Source: Strigamia acuminata (Eukaryota; Arthropoda; Chilopoda; Geophilomorpha; Linotaeniidae). From it: 64,000 nucleotides of DNA. Of the stretch, positions 38,484 to 51,026 are shown in pieces. How positions within the stretch are numbered: position 1 is the first letter of the stretch; the number at the start of each line of letters is the position of its first letter. A program made the translations under genes and the position numbers. The stretch covers positions 14,614,517-14,678,516 of the forward strand of contig OX442318.1 of NCBI GenBank assembly GCA_949358305.1, in the 5' to 3' direction. The notes below the pieces were generated by a model that saw only the letters and a list, made by a program, of their open reading frames with translations, was not told the DNA's origin and searched no databases.

Positions 38484-39477
38484 CGATTTTCAAAATCTTT
38501 CAAAATCTTCCCGAATCTCCTTGAATCCTTCTGAATTCCAAAAACATGACAAAGATTCCGAATCTTTCTCACATCATTTCCTTCATGTCGAGTGATCCCG
38601 AGCCGCAGAATAATATTCTGTGTCCGAGCCTCATCCGCGTCGGTTGGTGAGGGACATTGCCAAAAGATGGCACTTCGGACAGTGTCAAACATATCTATCT
38701 GATGAGTCCGAGAAAAGTTTTCAGATAATATTTCAAAAGTCACCCGCTGTTTTTATTATGGACATTAACATTTAGTTTGTTTTCACTCTCAAACCAGGAA
38801 AAATCCCAACACCCTTCATGTTTTTTTTTTTTAATTTTTTTTTTTTTATAAAATAATTTAATAATGTAATTTATTGTACATTTCAATAAAATAAAAAAGC
38901 GTAATTTTTTGTGTGTTCAAATTCCAAACTGGGTTTAATAATTTTTTTCTCTAAAAAGTTTTCGATGAAGTCGTCCAGCCCCTAGACTCACTACGTTGTT
39001 TCCGTGGTTACAAAAGTCGTCATTAACGATATACCACGTGTACAACATATAAACTTACCGATTCAATAAAAAAAAAAAATCAACAGGCTGTCAGGTAATA
39101 TCCGATTCCTTTTAAATATTAGAATTTTTTTCTTTTAATTATCATCTACTTTGTTAAATATCTTTTACTGGCTGTCGATCGGCTTCACTGCTGAACAGTA
39201 CGTGGCCTTGTGTGATAAAGCAAACCGAAGCGATAACCTTTTAGATATTAGATGCAGCATTCTTTTCAATCTCTTACAATTTACCATTTCTTGAAACAAC
39301 AGCTGATTTTAATTTCTTCACTTTCTTTTTATTTCATGAATATTTAACATCATCTGTTGATTTATTGAGCAAATATAAAGGTTTGTTGGATCTGCATACG
39401 TTACATTTACCATTTTCCCGTCAACTGTAACTTGTTTATTTATTCTGTTTCAGTGCAAAATTTACGATTACGTAATA
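38484..39477. other. Intergenic sequence upstream of CBS
   Basis: No gene is seen. A TTTCAG acceptor just before the CBS start (about 39449-39453) suggests that an untranslated first exon lies somewhere in this stretch. Confidence 0.35.
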
Positions 39478-42357
39478 ATGACTACTACTAGGACTCGTCG
39501 TGTGAGCGAGATGGAACTTGTACGTCCCGATTTACCCACCAAATGCACGTGGAAATTAGGAATGCCCCCCGAATCGACCGTCCATCGTGTTGAAAAGGCG
39601 TAAATAAATTTGCAAATTAAATAAAAGGATGTTTTAACCTTCCAGTAGACTTTTGAATACGATCGCACAATTTTTCGTATCAGTTCATATTCAAAACTGT
39701 ATTGGAAACTGTAAATATAATTATACTAACCACAACGTTGAAAGAAAAGTGAAAAATAGCCTATACCGTTTGATGAATCCAAATTCTCCAATTTCAGACG
39801 ACCTAAAGAAAAAATTCTGCCAAATATTCTTCACAATATTGGACAAACTCCGTTGGTTCAAATAAACAAAATTGGAGAAAGTTACGACTTAAAATGTCAA
39901 CTGCGTAAGATAAATAAACCCTCTCATATTTTTTAAAGAGAATTTAACTTGTGTTACATTTTAGTCGCCAAATGTGAATTCTACAATGCGGGAGGAAGCG
40001 TTAAGGATCGAATTGGTTTACGGATGGTCGAGGACGCCGAACGAGCTGGTGAAATACAACCAGGGTTTACGTTGATCGAACCTACTTCTGGAAACACCGG
40101 TAAAAACTCGCTACAGCGCTCGATTTAATGTGTGGCTTGTCGGCTCCTTCTCGCACTTCTTTTTCTGGGCCCGTTTTTACAACAACCAAAAAAATTGTTT
40201 TTATAATTTTTGCTACTGCAAAGAACCCTACGAGAACTGTGAGATCATATAAATTCGTCGCTGTGCTCCAATTTCTTTCTTTATTTTTTAAAATTTAACT
40301 CTGAATTATTTATTTATTAATTTATTTATTTTGTTGTAATTAGGTATCGGGCTGGCCCTAGCAGCGGCGGTGAAAAACTATCGTTGCATCATTGTGATGC
40401 CTGAGAAAATGAGCAACGAAAAAGTGGACGTTTTGCGCGCGCTGGGAGCCGAAATAGTGCGCACGCCCACGAGCGCGCGCTTCGATTCGCCGGAGTCGCA
40501 CATCAGCGTTGCTCAGCGACTGAATCAAGAGATTCCAAACTCCATCATTTTGGACCAGTATCGGAATCCAGGCAACCCGCTCGCTCACTACGATTCGACC
40601 GCCGAAGAAATCCTCGACCAATGCGACGGAAAGGTGGACATGGTTGTATTAGGAGCCGGCACGGGCGGCACCATCACCGGCATCGGCAGGAAATTCAAAG
40701 AAAAATGCCCCGCTTGCAAAGTCATTTTATTTAAATTTAAACATTTTATTTGTTTTTATTCTGAAATACTGTTTTTTTTTCTTTGTATTTTTTAGATAGT
40801 TGGTGTCGATCCTTACGGATCTATCCTAGCGCAGCCCGACGTGTTAAACGAGACCGAAGAATCTTTCTACGAAGTTGAAGGAATCGGATACGATTTTATA
40901 CCCACCGTATTGGATCGCAGTGTAATTGAATAAGAATTAGTTTTGTATCGCACCGTTTTCCATAACATTTGTAATAATTCCTAAATTGTTATTGCAGGTT
41001 GTTGACGAATGGTACAAAAGTAACGATAAAGAATCGTTCATAATGGCGAGGCGACTTATCAGGGAGGAAGGATTACTTTGTGGTTAATATGAATAGAATA
41101 AATATTATAAATAAATAAATATTAATAGGGATGCATTCGAATATGCATTTAAAAATCAAAATGCAACAAATAACGAAATAAAGCGAGATTGCGTAAATAA
41201 ATTGAAAATGCAAAAAAAATCATTATAGATTGAATTTTATTTAATTTGAAAAAATACCGTAATTTGTTTGTTTTGCAGGTGGTAGTTCCGGAGCTGCGAT
41301 GGCTGCAGCAATTAAAGCGGCTGCGTGCTTAAAGGAAGGCCAACGGTGCGTTGTGGTCCTGCCCGACAGCGTGCGCAACTACATGACCAAGTTTTTGAGC
41401 GACCAATGGATGGTGGAGCGGAGTTTTGTGGACAAGAAAACCGAAGATACTACTAAGCAATGGTCTCGCACGCCTTGTGCTTTTGGTGTTAACTCCTGTA
41501 ATCTCTGACCTGACCTGACCTGACCTCCTGTATGTCCCCATCCAACATTAAAACACATTTGCTCCGCTTTTTTCACTTCTTTCTCCTTCCTTATTGTTTT
41601 TAATTATTTGATACGGAGTAAGTTTTCTTAATAATTGAAATTGTTGTAATAGGTGGTGCCGTTTGAAAGTGAGTTGTCTCGCTTTGTCGACCCCTGTCAC
41701 CGTTTTACCGACGCTTTCGTGCCAAGATGCCATCGATATAATGAACAGAGAAGGATTTGATCAACTCCCGGTTGTTGACGCAGTAGGGTGAGTTGGAATT
41801 TTGTGATTAATTCAACCCCTGAGCTGACTTGTTGCCACGCCACTGATTAAGAGTGAGTACCTGCCTATAATAGTAGTAGAACTGGTATCGCGTGGTGACT
41901 TGAAAAGTGCTATGTTGCCAAAATTGTACAATCACAGAATAGACAAATGGGATTTTTAATTTCAGGGTCATTTTAGGAATGGTGACTCTTGGGAATTTGA
42001 TGTCTTACATTTTAGCTGGCAAAATTACACCGCCGTCGCCGGTGTCGAAGGCCCTGTATTCGCAATTTCACAAGATTAATTTAGATGCCACTTTGGAGCG
42101 TGTTTCGGTGCTTTTGCAGAAGGACCATTTCGCCCTGGTTACGCTGGATCAGTGTCAATGTGAGTACCATTGCGATCCAATTTATTGATGCATTATCTTT
42201 TCAAATATTATTGCAAATTAAAGATTTTCATTCAGATTCCAGTAAGGAAGTTCGAGAGAAGAAAGAAATTATCATTGGGGTTGTAACTGCGATTGATTTG
42301 TTGGATTTCATTGCGAACGGGCGAGATGAATATTACTGTAATTTTGTGGAAGAATGA
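39478..42357 (+). CDS. Cbs: Cystathionine beta-synthase
   Basis: Ten exons give 528 residues: 39478-39599, 39798-39904, 39965-40099, 40344-40720, 40796-40921, 40998-41082, 41279-41462, 41653-41787, 41966-42159, 42236-42357. The PLP enzyme condenses homocysteine and serine to cystathionine, the first step of transsulfuration. Visible: heme-binding N-terminus with Cys23 and His36 in the animal positions (KCTWKLG...VHR), the PLP lysine in NAGGSVKDR (Lys90), SGNTGIGLA, the phosphate-binding GTGGT, the [15 protein letters not shown] signature, GGSSGA, and two C-terminal CBS (Bateman) domains (~390-528). Two donors are weak (40721 GTCATT, 41463 GTCTCG) but the phases fit. It lies in tandem with NKAPD1, 0.5 kb downstream. 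Confidence 0.96.
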
Positions 42358-42861
42358 ACAACAGTGAAATAAAATACAATTAAGAGTAATGTCAGTTTCT
42401 GCTAATGGTTATTTCTAAATGCGTAGCATTAGCATGACTATAGACGGCCCAGTATTTCTTGAACAAAAATTTACTAATTTTGTTTCACAAAAATATTTTT
42501 CACAAAATTTTGAAAAAATGCAGAAAGAAAATTTCTTATATATTTATATTTATAAAAGCAAATCAATGCATCGGCGCAAACAATCTCAAGACGGCTGTTG
42601 TACCAAGGATATATCCTTGGTTGTACATGCAACTACCATTTTGCGCATGCGTTCTACCGATACACTAACGAAGCCATACAACATCTAGCCAACCAATCGC
42701 GAAGCTGCTAACCTCCGACTGAGTTAAAATGGCCGACACCGTGTTAATGTCTTTTCCCCGTTAATGTTCAATTACGGAGCGAGTTTACCTACTTTGTTAT
42801 TTATCTTAACAATCTAGATATTTTTAAAGCTTTTTAAAATCGTTTTCTCGCTTTTCAAACA

Positions 42862-44325
42862 ATGGTGAGCAGACAAGGTAAAGATTTGCTGCGAAATACA
42901 ATTCGGAGCACTGGCTACCACAATCGCGTAAGTTAACCATTCGTTTTATGATGATGGAAATATTAAGCATAAATATAATGACAATTTTGCTTTCTTCAGT
43001 TGTTAGAGGAGGACGACATGTGGCGTCAGTGGGATCTCGAACGAGGTTTAACCATGATGGTAACGGATGACTGTTTAAAGTAATATGTTTGATACAATTA
43101 ATTCAATGGAATTTAAAGCGAATTTAAAAGTTAAAATGTTGTTTTTTTGTAAAGGAAAAAACTTCGCATGGATCAGTACCCCAGACCACTCAAATCTTCG
43201 CTATCCGTCACAAGTCGTGACAATTACTGGACGAGGAAATTATTTAAAGTTGAAGAAAAAGATCCGGACAGGTTTTGAATTTTGAATTTCGCAGCGGTGA
43301 CTGGTGACGTTCGTCGCATTATTTCATGGCATGTTTTAAATTTTTGAAGCAAAAAAATTTCCTTTTTAATGAGAATCTGCATTGTTTCGATGCAAAAATG
43401 ATCGTTTTTGATGAAATTCTTTCGGTTTCGATGCTAAAATAAAACAATTCGCTAGGTTTATCGATTCGTTCAAAGTTAAATGACACAAAAGCGCGATTTT
43501 CAAAATCTTAGCTAGTCACAGAACGTCATCCATCCTCCTTAAATTTATAGAATAAATGAATGAAATTTAAAATCTCTAGATGGGGTCACAGCGGTTATAA
43601 GGAGCTTTATCCCGAGGAATTTAATAAGAAGAGACCAAAATCACCTCCCCGCTCGCCGTCGCCGTCGTACGATCGCAGAAAAACAACTCGTAAATCCAAA
43701 AAGTACAACAAAAAAGTCGAAAGACGACAAAAAAAGTTTATTTTTTTTTTAAAATTCTATCAATAATTTGCTTCCTTCATTTTCCAGACTCCACAGTCAC
43801 CACAAACGAAAAAGACGCGAACATGCCGAAGAAGATAAACTACTAAAAACGACGTCGCATCGTCAACACGACACGGCGAAAGATAGGAAAAGAATTCGAG
43901 TTTCCGTTAAGAAAAGGAGGAGCAAAGAAAGCAACGCGTGGTCCGAGCCTTCGTCCAAGACAAATTCTCAAAGTTCCGAAGAAGAAGGCGAGTGCAACAA
44001 GAGCAAAAGTGACAGAGAGTCATGCAGTGACTTGAATTCGGAGAAATTAAAGAAGAGCGGCGCCAGTAGCAGTAGCAGTACTGCCAGTAGTAGCAGCGAC
44101 AGCGACAGCGAGTCGTCCGAAGACGAAAGACTGCACGAAGAACAGTTGCAACGTCTGGCTCGCTTTCGCCGCCACTTTCGCAGTTGTTCTGTCGAGAAAG
44201 ATGCTAGCGATGATGTGAAAAACAATTTTAGGTCGGATTTAAGTGAACGCATTAAATGTAATGGGAGTGGAACGGACGCAACGAAAGACTCGGATGCCAA
44301 TAAACGCCGAAAAAGGAAAAACTGA
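42862..44325 (+). CDS. NKAP domain-containing protein 1 (NKAPD1)-like
   Basis: Five exons give 318 residues: 42862-42927, 43000-43079, 43155-43271, 43580-43735 and 43788-44325. The signature is the block DRWGHSGYKELYPEEF spanning exons 3 and 4, shared with vertebrate NKAPD1 (C11orf57). The N-terminal LLRNTIRSTGYHN...EEDDMW is also conserved. The rest is low-complexity: Lys/Arg-rich, then Ser/Asp/Glu-rich, ending KRRKRKN, which suggests a nuclear protein. The molecular role of the family is poorly known. Its stop converges on mTERF4, with 363 bp between stop codons. Confidence 0.85.
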
Positions 44326-44688
44326 ATGTATACTCAACTATTTGATAATTAATATTCACAACATTAGACATTTGAATTAGGAGATTTCGAAAAATTTGTA
44401 ACATTTGCGACAAATTTTACACAATTTTTCGACAAATTCCGTTGGAAAACAAACATTTTAATACTTTTAAATCGTTTTTTTTTTTTTTTTTGTTTTGTTT
44501 TGTTTTGTTTTGTTTTGGGGCCCGATTTTTACTAGAATTGGGGTTGGGGCGTGATGGTGTCGTCAGTACGCCACCATTTTCGACCAATAAATTAAAGAAA
44601 TTGAACAAAGAGAACAATATAAATCTAATTTAATTTTTTGTACCGAAGGTTAACAACATCGAATTAAATGTGAAATTGAAAAGAGTTG

Positions 44689-45615
44689 CTATTCGTCACT
44701 TTCGTCTCCAGATTCGACATCCTGATCCACTATTTGCCGGACGAAATGCTCAATGGCCCGCCGGTGCTGCGGCAACTTGCAAAACACTCGAAACTCCTCG
44801 GAACTCACTCCGGCGACACTGTTTGCAAAATAGTCATCATCGGACGCCCACATGACTCTCAACGGCGGATTTCTACACATCTGCGGCTTCATCTTCGGTT
44901 TGGGCTTCACGTAGCGTCCCGTCCGGCACAAAAACTCGTGTCGCGTGTAAATATGCTCCAACGAGAACCTGAGTGCGTGAGAATTGACCACGTCGGCCAA
45001 GCCGACCCCGCACGCTTGCAGAAGGTAATGCACTTTGTGCTGCAGCATCTGGTCCGTCTGCAGCAGAACATTCGGACACGAGTTGATGATTTTCACCGCA
45101 TCCTTCGCCGAAAACGCGCGCCGTAACCAAACCGTCTTTTCAGCCACTTGTTCCGGACTCATCCGAAATATGTGCGGGTTTTCTTGCACGAAAGAGATGA
45201 TTCGTGCGCTGTTAATTCCCTGGTTTTGCAGGCACGTAAACATGGTTAGCAAGTATTCGCTCGACAGGCCGAGCACGCCGGGGTTGTGGCCTACGATGGA
45301 TAACGTGTCGTGCACGTTGCAGCCGTAATTTTGGAAAAAGTTGATGGTTTTAATCCAGTGAAGGGTCTGGGTGTGGATGAGTTCTGGTCGTTTGGTGAAG
45401 TATGCGATCACGTCGGCCATGTTAGCGCCTCTTTGCACCAGGCACGATGCCACTCTGCGAAGGTTTTGGGTGTTTGTCGAAGTGTGGCCTCGGTCTTGAA
45501 GTGCCGCTTCGATCGTATCGATTTCGTCGGCGAGTTGGTGGCATTTCGATGAATGGAGTAGAGGAAATGGACGTTTCTTGAGTTGATGGCGGAAAAGTAG
45601 TCTGAGGGCCGCCAT
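44689..45615 (-). CDS. mTERF4: Mitochondrial transcription termination factor 4 (mTERF4)
   Basis: A single-exon frame of 308 residues from MAALRLLF; an in-frame ATG at 45654 would add 13 residues. The N-terminus is Arg/Lys-rich and hydrophobic, as expected of a mitochondrial import signal. mTERF repeats follow (ITFFTKRPELI-like YFTKRPELIHTQTLHWI, VGHNPGVLGLSSEYL, FVQENPHIFRMSPEQV, INSCPNVLLQT). The protein ends in an acidic tail (DQDVESGDESDE), a feature of mTERF4, which in animals works with NSUN4 in maturation of the large mitoribosomal subunit. It is divergent from mRpL37 across a short gap. Confidence 0.9.
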   Translation of the reverse strand: MAALRLLFRHQLKKRPFPLLHSSKCHQLADEIDTIEAALQDRGHTSTNTQNLRRVASCLVQRGANMADVIAYFTKRPELIHTQTLHWIKTINFFQNYGCNVHDTLSIVGHNPGVLGLSSEYLLTMFTCLQNQGINSARIISFVQENPHIFRMSPEQVAEKTVWLRRAFSAKDAVKIINSCPNVLLQTDQMLQHKVHYLLQACGVGLADVVNSHALRFSLEHIYTRHEFLCRTGRYVKPKPKMKPQMCRNPPLRVMWASDDDYFANSVAGVSSEEFRVFCKLPQHRRAIEHFVRQIVDQDVESGDESDE

Positions 45616-45832
45616 TTTGGATGTCAGTGACACGAGTGGTGAATGGTGAAACACGAATCAAATTCTATAGTTTATAATAAATTTTTATTTTTATTTCTAT
45701 TTTATATGCGATGAATGAAAAGCATTTTGTTTTCTTTATTATTTAAAATTACAACAATAAATTTATAAAACGAGATATTTGATGTTTAGCGGTGGCGTTT
45801 CGTACTAGTCTGATTTTGATTTTGCTAGAAAC
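45616..45832. promoter_or_regulatory. Bidirectional promoter gap between mTERF4 and mRpL37
   Basis: The two start codons are 217 bp apart on opposite strands, so both promoters lie in this AT-rich gap. No defined element was recognised. The shared pathway of the two products makes co-regulation a reasonable inference. Confidence 0.6.
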
Positions 45833-47464
45833 ATGAGGCTGACTAGAGTGTTGCTGAGAAATAATTTCAGACGAGCGTACAACGATATTTGGAAAAATGG
45901 AGGAAGGAGGCCGATCCGAGATCCTCAGTACGTCGTTGAATTAGTCGAAGGCGAAGGTTTGCAAGTCGAAGATGCTTTGAAAGTTGCCGGCACTTACGCA
46001 CCAATTTACACGTAAAAACTTCATATTTAAAAAAAAACCAAACATTGTTAATAAACACTTAATTCCTTATTTATTTCAGAAAGTCTGAAGTGGTTAAACG
46101 CGTGCCGTACAATGAGGAAGATGATCCCGACTGGCACGATAGATTGTGCCATTTTTTCTCATTGGATTCGTGTTTGTTGGAAGGTTCGATTGAAATATTT
46201 TCATGGACATGTCGTTTTTTCCTCTAAATTAACCGCACATTTCTTGTTTACAGGGTTAGCGCATGCTCAGTCGTTGACTAAAACGTGTAAAGTCGATGGG
46301 TTGGCACCAAAAATTGAAGCTGCGGTTGAAAATTTGCAGTTAAACGATCGAATTACAGAATCAATCGATAAAGGAATCATGCAAGCGTACATTTGGGACG
46401 CTCATCAAGACAAATTACCCAGAAAATTTGACGAAACACGGCCTTGTCACGTTTTTAGAAGAGAATACGGCATACCATTACACAAAAAGATGTAAAATAT
46501 TATTTTGAATAGAAAAAAAATACTAATTTCTTATTCATAAATAATTTTTTTAATGTAGTGACATTCTTCTCCACGAATTAATTCGTCTAGGCCAAGTTCA
46601 TTATCCCAACAAGGACACGTCTAAAAGCAGGGTGATTCAAAATGACTTGCACGCATCGGCGCCAATCGAAAAGGGTAATCGAACTCGAGGGGCGGATGCG
46701 ACAGAAAAATTGAAATTTCGAGAAAAAACAATTTGGTTGATATTTATTTTTAGACGGCGATTTACTCCAGTTTACTGTGTCGAGTGATCTCGCCTTAACC
46801 TGCAGATCGCCCCTGACGCCCATAGATGACGGCAAAACCAGCGTGGACACTCCACACCCCGACATTTATCCTTTAAAATCCATTTTGGATTTGAAACCAA
46901 AGAATCTTTACAAGTTGATTGATTATTCGTGTGAGTAAAACAAATTTTGTTGTCTTTTTAATTTGATTAAATTTGTTGTTTAGCTTTTTCCAGAGCACCC
47001 AGTCACCGATTCGTGCACACGCTTTTCCTCACCAAAACCGACGGGATGAGTTCGTGGAGTCACAGCCAGTTGTTGGGCCGAGCGGTCGGCACTTGTTTCG
47101 GCGTCGCGCTGGCTCAACTGCGATCCATTCACGGGGTCAGTCGAATAAAATGCAACCATTCGCTGCAAACTATTTATTCTAACAAGTTTGTGTCGGATTT
47201 TAGATGGATGTTTCCGAGGTTCCTAGACCGGTGGTGGTTCAGTGCGTACAAACCGATGGCAAACTCTTCGATTTCATCACGTATCAATTGAACACGATTA
47301 ACCTGGACGGGACGGAGGGCATTAAAAATATGGTGTGGATCGATGAAAAGCGACAATTGGTAGCTCAATGCGACCAGATCAAGGGAAAACCGGTCTTTGG
47401 TGGTGTGGACTACGACGTGGCCAAACGATTTTTTGCTTTCTGCACCAATGATTCGATGCAATGA
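45833..47464 (+). CDS. mRpL37: Mitochondrial large-subunit ribosomal protein mL37
   Basis: Seven exons give 408 residues: 45833-46011, 46080-46183, 46254-46491, 46559-46674, 46754-46930, 46984-47135 and 47204-47464. The N-terminus MRLTRVLLRNNFRR is a typical basic import signal. Family features include VPYNEEDDPDWHD, the TRPCHVFRREYGIP block, the LKSILDLKPKNLYK stretch, and the C-terminal GIKNMVWIDEKRQLVAQCD. Length agrees with metazoan mL37 (about 420). It acts as a structural protein of the 39S subunit in the mitochondrial matrix. Its stop faces RbBP5 across about 1 kb of non-coding DNA. Confidence 0.92.
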
Positions 47465-48496
47465 ATCTGAACTCACAAAAAACAATGTTATTTTTATTTT
47501 TTTTTAAGATAGAGATTAAAGGAGTTTGAAAAAAAGTCGTTTGAATTACATAAAGTTTGACTTACACAATTGGAGTCTAACAATCCATTTTAACCAGTGC
47601 AATGTGTATTTGGAAGTGCACTATTACGATATTTTGTCGTTTCTAACACATGATCCTCATTCTATTTTGATGACAGGAGATGAATCCACACATTCTATTT
47701 ACATCTCCACAGTTACATCATTTAGTAAATCAACCACTTATTAATGTGATAATTCATCTGATTTGGAGTTAAACGCAACAGGTGGCGAGATTTCATTTTT
47801 CATCCTACATGAAATAAATTTTTTTTAACATTTTTTAAATTGCAGCAAAAATGCTTTCAGATCTAATCGAGCCACCTATCAATATTTATCGACCAATAAA
47901 CAGATAATCGACAATAAAATGTTCATTATTCATTGCTTATTTTATTAGGAATCTTACTGAGATCAGGTTTTTTAATTCGCTTAAATTTGCAGCGATAGAA
48001 TAACAAAATCAACATAAAAATCATTGAATTTTTCTCTATTTAATCACTATTTATTTAATAACTTCCTTTTGCTATCCAAACGCGCATTCGTCCGATTGTA
48101 TTCACCCGGAGCGAGTGCAGTCAAATGATTCAAACTCCCATCGCAGCAAAACAGTCACTAATGACATTACGTATGACAACAATACAGAGTACTCTTTAAA
48201 TGTTTATTGTAAACTAATAATTCAAACAATTTTATTTCATATTCTAGGTCAACGTCTCCAATGTTTCTACACGAGTATGAAATTCCGAACATCAATTGAA
48301 TACAAAATGAACTCAGACCGCATAAAAGGGAGATACTAATAATGGTGAAAAAAAAGAAAGAAAAAAGAAAAAAAGATGAAATATGCAGACAAACAAAATT
48401 CAATTTCTTGCAATGAGATGATGAAAAATGGATCATTGCTGCGTTAGAATTGGTGAAAATGAATCTGAAAATGAAAAACATTGATGAATTCTCATT
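47465..48496. other. Intergenic region between convergent genes
   Basis: The 3' ends of mRpL37 and RbBP5 face each other here. The sequence is AT-rich, with no coding content, repeat or RNA gene that I can support. Confidence 0.4.
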
Positions 48497-49328
48497 TCAT
48501 TTCTTTCTCGCGCAACTCTCTTCACCTTTGCTCAATTTATGCGTCGGCCGAAATTCTTTGTGCTTCGACTTGGGCGATTGTTTAGCGTCGGTTCGGTTCA
48601 AAACTCCTTTGGGCCTCCCGCTTTTTTTCGGCGCTTGAGGTCCGCTTTTGTCTTTGGCTTTGATGCTCAACAACGGGTGTATTTCTAGAAATGAATCGTT
48701 TGCGTCCGTTTACTTCAATTTGCACGTTTTGAGGCCGATATGAAATAAGATACCATCAACGGGGGCCTCCAAGAGGTCGATGTCGTAGGTTTTGACTCTC
48801 TTTTTCTTGGGCAACGAGTTTTCCTTTTGGTCCAACGACAAGGGTCTTTTCGAAATGTTTTCATCGACGACTTGATCTACTGGTGGACCCCATCCTTCCT
48901 CCGGATCGTCTATTTCGGGCGAAATCGGTAAATAAATAAGCGCGTTTTCATCCTCCTGTTCTTCGTCACTGCTGCAGAACGCTGCGATAGCGCCCACGGT
49001 AACCACGTCAACTTCCTCGTCCTCCTCCTGCTTTTCTGTACCAAATTGGGTTAGAATTCTTTTTTTTTTCAATGTTTTTTTTTCTTCTAGTTTTCAAAAC
49101 TTACTACCGGTATTGAGCTCGACGCTTTTATCCTCGTCCTCCAAATCGAATTCGCTTTCCCGTTCTTCGTACTCCACGTTTTCGTCGAGTTCCTTAAAAT
49201 CGGGAGCAAACGCGCTCCAATTTTCGACTTGGTTTTGAGCCCAAATCGAAACGACTCCGCTCGAAATGGACGTAATGATCGGCCGAACAGGATGCCACTA
49301 GAAAAACAATTAATCAATTTAATAGAAT

Positions 49329-49359
<31 letters not shown>

Positions 49360-50770
49360 TTTCCAACGAACCATGACGTCGAGTAACATTTCTCCCTTCG
49401 TTCCGTGCAAAATCTTAACCAAATTCCCGGTGCTTTTCTCCCAAACGTAAAGCGAATGTTGTCTCGCCGACCCGGCGCAAATGTATTCGCCATCTCCCGA
49501 AAAACAACATTTCTTCCACATCGTTCTAAGTAAAATAATAATATAATAATAATAAATTAATAATAATAAAATTCCCATTTACAAAATGTGTTTTTACTTA
49601 TTGACTAAATCCTGCAATTTCTGCACCGGATCGGGTTCTCCTTCTTTTCCATATAACAAAACCTCTTTGCTTTCGTACACACGTATTATTCGATCGGCTG
49701 TATTAACCAGAAAACAACTGCAACAACAAATATCCAATATTAACAAATTGGATTCGATCCGAGTAATTTTCTGCTAATTACTCTCCGCGCCGTGCAAACT
49801 CGATCGATTTAATCGCCGTAGTGTTGGAAGTACCGGTCGTAACGCGGAAAGAAGCTTCCAGATGTAATTTCGGACACGACAAAACCAAAATCTGAGAAAA
49901 AGAAATAAATATTTACGTTGAGAGCAAATTTAAACTCCACGAATTGTGTGTTGAAAATAAATAATTTACTTTTCCTTTCGCATTCCCCGTATAAATAAAC
50001 TTCCCACGTCGATCAAACGAAGCAGCAATGTTAACATCAGACTAGAAAACAAATTAAATTTTAAAAAGATATTCAAAAAAAATTAAAACATTCGACATAC
50101 TTCTTCATCCAATGGCACTACGGCATGCGTGCCATCAATACTGACCAGAACCGCCGCGTGCTTCATCGGACAGACCAAAAACATTTTCCTACAACCAAAT
50201 TAGAATTTGTACAAATCGGAATAATTTAAAAAAAAAATAAAAATGAAATTTATACTCGTTTCTTGGATGAAATTGCACTTTGAGTATGGGCGAAGGAAAG
50301 CGGTAACGATAATCACATTCGCCCGTTAAAACGTCCCAAATTGCAACATTGTTATCCGTCGACGCACTCACTAATTTGTGCCCATTGCGACTCCAACTGG
50401 AAATGTAAATTAATTAATTAATTAATTAATTAACTCACTCCAACCATTTCTCGTTAATTTTTCCTCTCGATTCGCACCATAGTGAGCAGACTGGGTGGAC
50501 GTGCGCACTGATTATCTTAGCGATGCCCCTTGTTAGAAAATCCCACACTACAATTCTTCCATCGTTGCAGCCGACCGCTAGAAGCGTGCCGCGTTTATTG
50601 AATGCACAGGTAAGGGCAAGACTGATACAATCTAGTGCGCCGTCGAATTCCTAGGAATAAAAGGAAGAAAATTGAGTTGCGACCGAGTTCAAGTTTGAAA
50701 CGTGTTAGTTACATTTATACATTACCTCGGGATAATTTTGACCAAACGATTCCAAGAGTTCAAGATTCAT
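48497..50770 (-). CDS. Rbbp5: Retinoblastoma-binding protein 5, core subunit of the H3K4 methyltransferase complexes
   Basis: Eleven exons give 520 residues: 50726-50770, 50478-50650, 50256-50396, 50101-50188, 49970-50041, 49782-49891, 49598-49717, 49372-49525, 49108-49297, 48754-49035, 48497-48684. The protein is a WD40 propeller (about residues 20-330; [38 protein letters not shown]). It is followed by the conserved activation segment [20 protein letters not shown] and the EEVDVVTV stretch that contacts ASH2L/WDR5 in other animals. It ends in a basic tail containing SGRPKG, like an AT-hook. Known role: with WDR5 and ASH2L it activates MLL/Trithorax-family enzymes, so it is a partner of the trx product encoded 27 kb away. 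Confidence 0.96.
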
Positions 50771-51026
50771 GTTTATAGTGTAAAAATGTTTTCCCAACGC
50801 TTAGTTTCCTACATGGGAGATCCTTTTATCTGTCACACAGCCCGTCAAACCTCAAACAAAAATCACAACAACGAGCGGCCATGTTGAATCTGGAAGGACA
50901 ACCAATAAGGCGAGTTTACGCATCCTAGCCAATTAGATGGCAGCTCACATTTTAGCGTTGTTAGTTTCCATGGTATCAGAACCTGGAAAGTTTGTTTTCA
51001 AACGTGAGCCATATAGTTACCGCGAA
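50771..51026. promoter_or_regulatory. Bidirectional promoter gap between RbBP5 and the TMEM145-like gene
   Basis: The start codons are 256 bp apart, or 166 bp if the upstream ATG at 50937 is used for the TMEM145-like gene. No defined core element was recognised. The spacing implies overlapping promoters. Confidence 0.45.
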
